From Gammaproteobacteria bacterium (GTDB lineage Bacteria > Pseudomonadota > Gammaproteobacteria > UBA6429 > Thiohalophilaceae), in NCBI GenBank assembly GCA_029882235.1, contig JAOULB010000062.1:1-8764 (forward strand): a DNA stretch of 8,764 bases, given 5' to 3'. This document shows positions 6,996 through 8,764 of this stretch, piece by piece. Each line of letters starts with the position of its first letter. Positions within the stretch are counted from its first letter, which is position 1. The notes under the pieces are model-generated. The model did no database searches and had not been told where the DNA came from. It saw nothing but the letters and a program-made list of their open reading frames with translations. The translations under genes and the position numbers were made by a program.

Positions 6996-8355
6996 TACTC
7001 TCAATAACCTCAGTCACCTGACAGTATAATTGACCTTCTGCAAGCCGCGCCTTAATCTGTGCGCCTTTTTTGGTTTGACTAGCCTGACGGATAATCTGCC
7101 TTTTCTCATCGCTAATAATGCTATAACCACGATCAAGTGTAGCTAAAGGACTCACAGCATCAAGGCCATGGGTCGCCTGTTTGAATCGGTTCTGAAACTG
7201 ATTGAGCAGATGCTGCATTGATGTGCTCAGGCGACGACTATTATTCTGGTTGCGTGTCTGCAAAACCTGTATGCGATGTAGGGGACTGTGTCTTAACAAA
7301 CGTTCCTGTGTATGTTCAAGCTGTGATAGACGCCGATCGATTGAAACCTTACAGGCACGTCCCAGTCTTGATTCAAGCTCATCAAGACGCTGATTCATAT
7401 CCATTAAACGTCGACCAGGGTGTTGTAAACGTTTCTGTAAACCAGCGAATTGTTGTTGCTTGCGCGAAAACGAGTTTTTTATATTGCTATACAGCCGGTG
7501 TTGTAAATGTGACAGGCGCGTTAACCACTCCTGTTTATCTGGGCTAATGACTTCTGCTGCACCTGTTGGTGTTGGGGCGCGATGGTCGGCGACAAAATCA
7601 GCGATGGTAAAATCAATCTCATGGCCAATTCCGGTGATGATCGGGATTTGGCATTGATAAATTGCGCGGGCAACGACTTCTTCATTGAATGACCAAAGGT
7701 CTTCTAATGAGCCACCACCTCGACAGAGCAATAGCACATCACATTCATTCCGGCTGTCGGCAATTTTAATCATGTTGGCAATTTGTTCAGCCGCATCTTT
7801 GCCCTGAACAGGAACGGGATAAATGACAACAGGTAACGAAGCAAAGCGTCGTTGCAAAGTTGTTAAAACATCATGTACTGCCGCACCCGTCGGCGAGGTG
7901 ATGATCCCAATCTGACGAGGCAATGCCGGTAGCTCTTTTTTATGTTGGGCCGCAAACAACCCTTCGTTATCAAGTTTGTGTTTTAGCTGCTCAAAGGCGC
8001 GTTGTAGTGCGCCATCACCCGACTCTTCCATATGTTCGATAAGCATCTGGAATTCACCTCGGGCTTCATAAAGCCCAACCTTTGCGCGCACCAGTACCTG
8101 CATACCATTTTCTGGTGTAAAACCAAGGTTCATATTGCGGTTACGAAACATGGCACAACGCACCTGCGCATTTTCATCTTTGAGTGAGAAATAAAAATGG
8201 CCTGAAGCAGGTCTGGCCAGATTGGAGATTTCTCCTTCGATCCAGAGCAGCGGGAAGCTACCTTCCAGGAGGGAGCGAGTTTCACGATTTAAACGTGAAA
8301 TCGTATAAATATCTCGAAAAGGTTTAGTGATGGTCGGCGGGTCAGATTCAAACAT
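6988..8355 (-). CDS. xseA: Exodeoxyribonuclease VII large subunit
   Basis: XseA is the catalytic subunit of exonuclease VII, which with XseB degrades single-stranded DNA to oligonucleotides. From the ATG the protein has 455 residues, close to the E. coli enzyme. An N-terminal OB-fold (about 15-110, with ISRLNRE, WIEGEISNLARPASGHFYFSLKD and QVRCAMFR) is followed by the catalytic core with TSPTGAAVHDVL (153-164), RGGGSLEDLWSFNEE (212-226), GHEIDFTIADFVADHRAPTP (244-263), then a long coiled-coil region rich in Gln, Arg and Leu (about 272-390), and the C-terminal SPLATLDRGYSI (402-413). A TTG at 8391 would add 12 residues but lies in the T tract of the upstream terminator. The ATG has no visible Shine-Dalgarno sequence. 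xseB is not in the window. Confidence 0.95.
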   Translation of the reverse strand: MFESDPPTITKPFRDIYTISRLNRETRSLLEGSFPLLWIEGEISNLARPASGHFYFSLKDENAQVRCAMFRNRNMNLGFTPENGMQVLVRAKVGLYEARGEFQMLIEHMEESGDGALQRAFEQLKHKLDNEGLFAAQHKKELPALPRQIGIITSPTGAAVHDVLTTLQRRFASLPVVIYPVPVQGKDAAEQIANMIKIADSRNECDVLLLCRGGGSLEDLWSFNEEVVARAIYQCQIPIITGIGHEIDFTIADFVADHRAPTPTGAAEVISPDKQEWLTRLSHLQHRLYSNIKNSFSRKQQQFAGLQKRLQHPGRRLMDMNQRLDELESRLGRACKVSIDRRLSQLEHTQERLLRHSPLHRIQVLQTRNQNNSRRLSTSMQHLLNQFQNRFKQATHGLDAVSPLATLDRGYSIISDEKRQIIRQASQTKKGAQIKARLAEGQLYCQVTEVIESNE

Positions 8356-8361
8356 GTTTAA

Positions 8362-8391
8362 AGCATAGCGGTTAACATAAACTTCGGGCAA
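8362..8391 (-). promoter_or_regulatory. Speculative promoter for xseA giving a leaderless or nearly leaderless mRNA
   Basis: On the minus strand TTGCCC (8391-8386) and TATGCT (8367-8362) each match 4 of 6 bases of the sigma-70 boxes and are separated by 18 bases. The -10-like box ends 6 bases before the xseA ATG, which would place transcription initiation at or near the start codon. This would explain both the missing ribosome binding site and the terminator just upstream. The matches are modest and could be chance; read-through from the lipoprotein gene is the alternative. Confidence 0.2.
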
Positions 8392-8392
8392 T

Positions 8393-8418
8393 AAAAAAGC
8401 CGGGTTTCCCCGGCTTTT
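8393..8418 (-). terminator. Rho-independent terminator of the small lipoprotein gene
   Basis: On the minus strand a perfect 10-bp stem, AAAAGCCGGG (8418-8409) and CCCGGCTTTT (8404-8395), closes a GAAA tetraloop. The strand runs through TTTTTT (8398-8393) at the 3' side. It begins 19 bases after the lipoprotein stop and ends 37 bases before the xseA ATG. This is a textbook intrinsic terminator and separates the lipoprotein transcript, at least partly, from xseA. The reverse orientation has only four T bases, all within the stem. Confidence 0.88.
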
Positions 8419-8437
8419 ATTTAAAAGCTATTTAAGC

Positions 8438-8740
8438 TTAGATACGAGGACCAGCTCTTTTGCTAGCCTTGTACTGTTGCATCGCCATCTGAGCCTGTTT
8501 CTTGGCTTTATTGGCTTGTTTAACGGCTTCATCAAATTCACCATCTTTAGCAGCAGCTTTGGCTTTTTTGATGATCTTGCCAGTGTCGCGCCACTCGAAT
8601 TTAACCTTTTTGGCTTTTTTGTTTTCTGCTTCAGCAGCCATAATTGCAGCAGCCGCATCATTTTTTGTGTGTTTCTGTGGGGCACCACAGGCGGCAACCA
8701 GCATAGCGGTGGCGATCATGAATGGTACTAATTTTTTCAT
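8438..8740 (-). CDS. Small Lys/Ala-rich lipoprotein, resembling SoxXA-binding protein (SoxK-like) family
   Basis: This is a 100-residue lipoprotein. It has a signal peptide with a basic start and a lipobox ending in Cys18 (LVAAC). The mature part is almost entirely helical in character and rich in Ala and Lys, with a conserved-looking EWRDTGKIIKKAK (49-61), then GEFDEAVKQANKAKKQAQMA (67-86). The WRDT-x-K motif, the GE/DF-x-x-A-V-K-x-A-N-K-A repeat and the small size recall SoxXA-binding lipoproteins of sulfur-oxidising bacteria, which assist the cytochrome SoxXA in thiosulfate oxidation. That link is from memory and rests on a short, low-complexity sequence. No sox gene is visible nearby, so the function stays open; other short alanine-rich lipoproteins look similar. 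It has a strong ribosome binding site and its own terminator, suggesting an abundant, separately expressed product. Confidence 0.8.
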   Translation of the reverse strand: MKKLVPFMIATAMLVAACGAPQKHTKNDAAAAIMAAEAENKKAKKVKFEWRDTGKIIKKAKAAAKDGEFDEAVKQANKAKKQAQMAMQQYKASKRAGPRI

Positions 8741-8743
8741 TTG

Positions 8744-8750
8744 CTCCTCC
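8744..8750 (-). promoter_or_regulatory. Strong Shine-Dalgarno of the small lipoprotein gene
   Basis: On the minus strand GGAGGAG (8750-8744) lies just before the ATG at 8740, with the GGAGG core five bases from the start codon. It is the best ribosome binding site in the window and fixes the start of the lipoprotein gene. Only 14 bases remain upstream, so the promoter is outside the window. Confidence 0.8.
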
Positions 8751-8764
8751 AGATAGGTGTTACT

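Noticed and set aside
6996..7004. TTG start of the M23 peptidase three codons upstream
   Set aside because: The ATG at 6995 gives a normal signal peptide and a typical stop-start overlap; the GAGG before the TTG is only 3 bases away, too close for a good ribosome binding site.
8428..8697. Second minus-strand frame (89 codons) overlapping the lipoprotein gene
   Set aside because: It is a frame-shifted shadow with no signal peptide, domain or ribosome binding site.
8477..8756. Two hydrophobic plus-strand open frames opposite the small lipoprotein
   Set aside because: The hydrophobicity is the mirror image of an Ala/Lys-rich gene read in reverse. The minus-strand gene has a lipobox, a strong ribosome binding site and a terminator, while these have none.

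Overview
The window reads as a core chromosomal region of a gammaproteobacterium of moderate to low GC. HisS, BamB, Der, YfgM, RlmN and XseA all resemble their gammaproteobacterial counterparts, and the plus-strand order rlmN–pilW–hisS–yfgM–bamB–der is the well-known gammaproteobacterial cluster. The lineage within the class cannot be fixed from sequence alone. A PilW/PilF lipoprotein implies type IV pili. A small lipoprotein resembling SoxXA-binding proteins hints weakly at a sulfur-oxidiser relative.

Layout, plus strand (1–6152): the 3' third of rlmN (23S rRNA/tRNA adenine C2 methyltransferase), pilW (type IV pilus assembly lipoprotein), hisS (histidyl-tRNA synthetase), yfgM (membrane-anchored TPR-like protein of the Sec/chaperone network), bamB (outer-membrane assembly lipoprotein), der (ribosome-assembly GTPase) and a small DUF2784-type membrane protein. 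Gaps range from a 1-nt overlap to 54 nt, so this looks like one operon. Relative to the usual order, rodZ and ispG are missing between pilW and hisS.

Layout, minus strand (8740–6159): a short Lys/Ala-rich lipoprotein with a strong ribosome binding site and its own rho-independent terminator, then xseA (exonuclease VII large subunit) overlapping by 8 nt a secreted M23 metallopeptidase with an intact zinc site. This unit converges on the plus-strand operon with only 6 nt between stop codons.

The genes are mostly housekeeping: translation (rlmN, hisS, der), envelope biogenesis (pilW, yfgM, bamB, M23 peptidase) and DNA repair (xseA). I see no mobile element, CRISPR array, tRNA or rRNA, and no clearly novel multi-gene system. 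The items worth a second look are the missing rodZ/ispG pair, an acidic insertion near the BamB C-terminus, the unstudied DUF2784 gene coupled to der, the xseA–M23 overlap, the unusual xseA start, and the SoxXA-binding-like lipoprotein without sox genes beside it.
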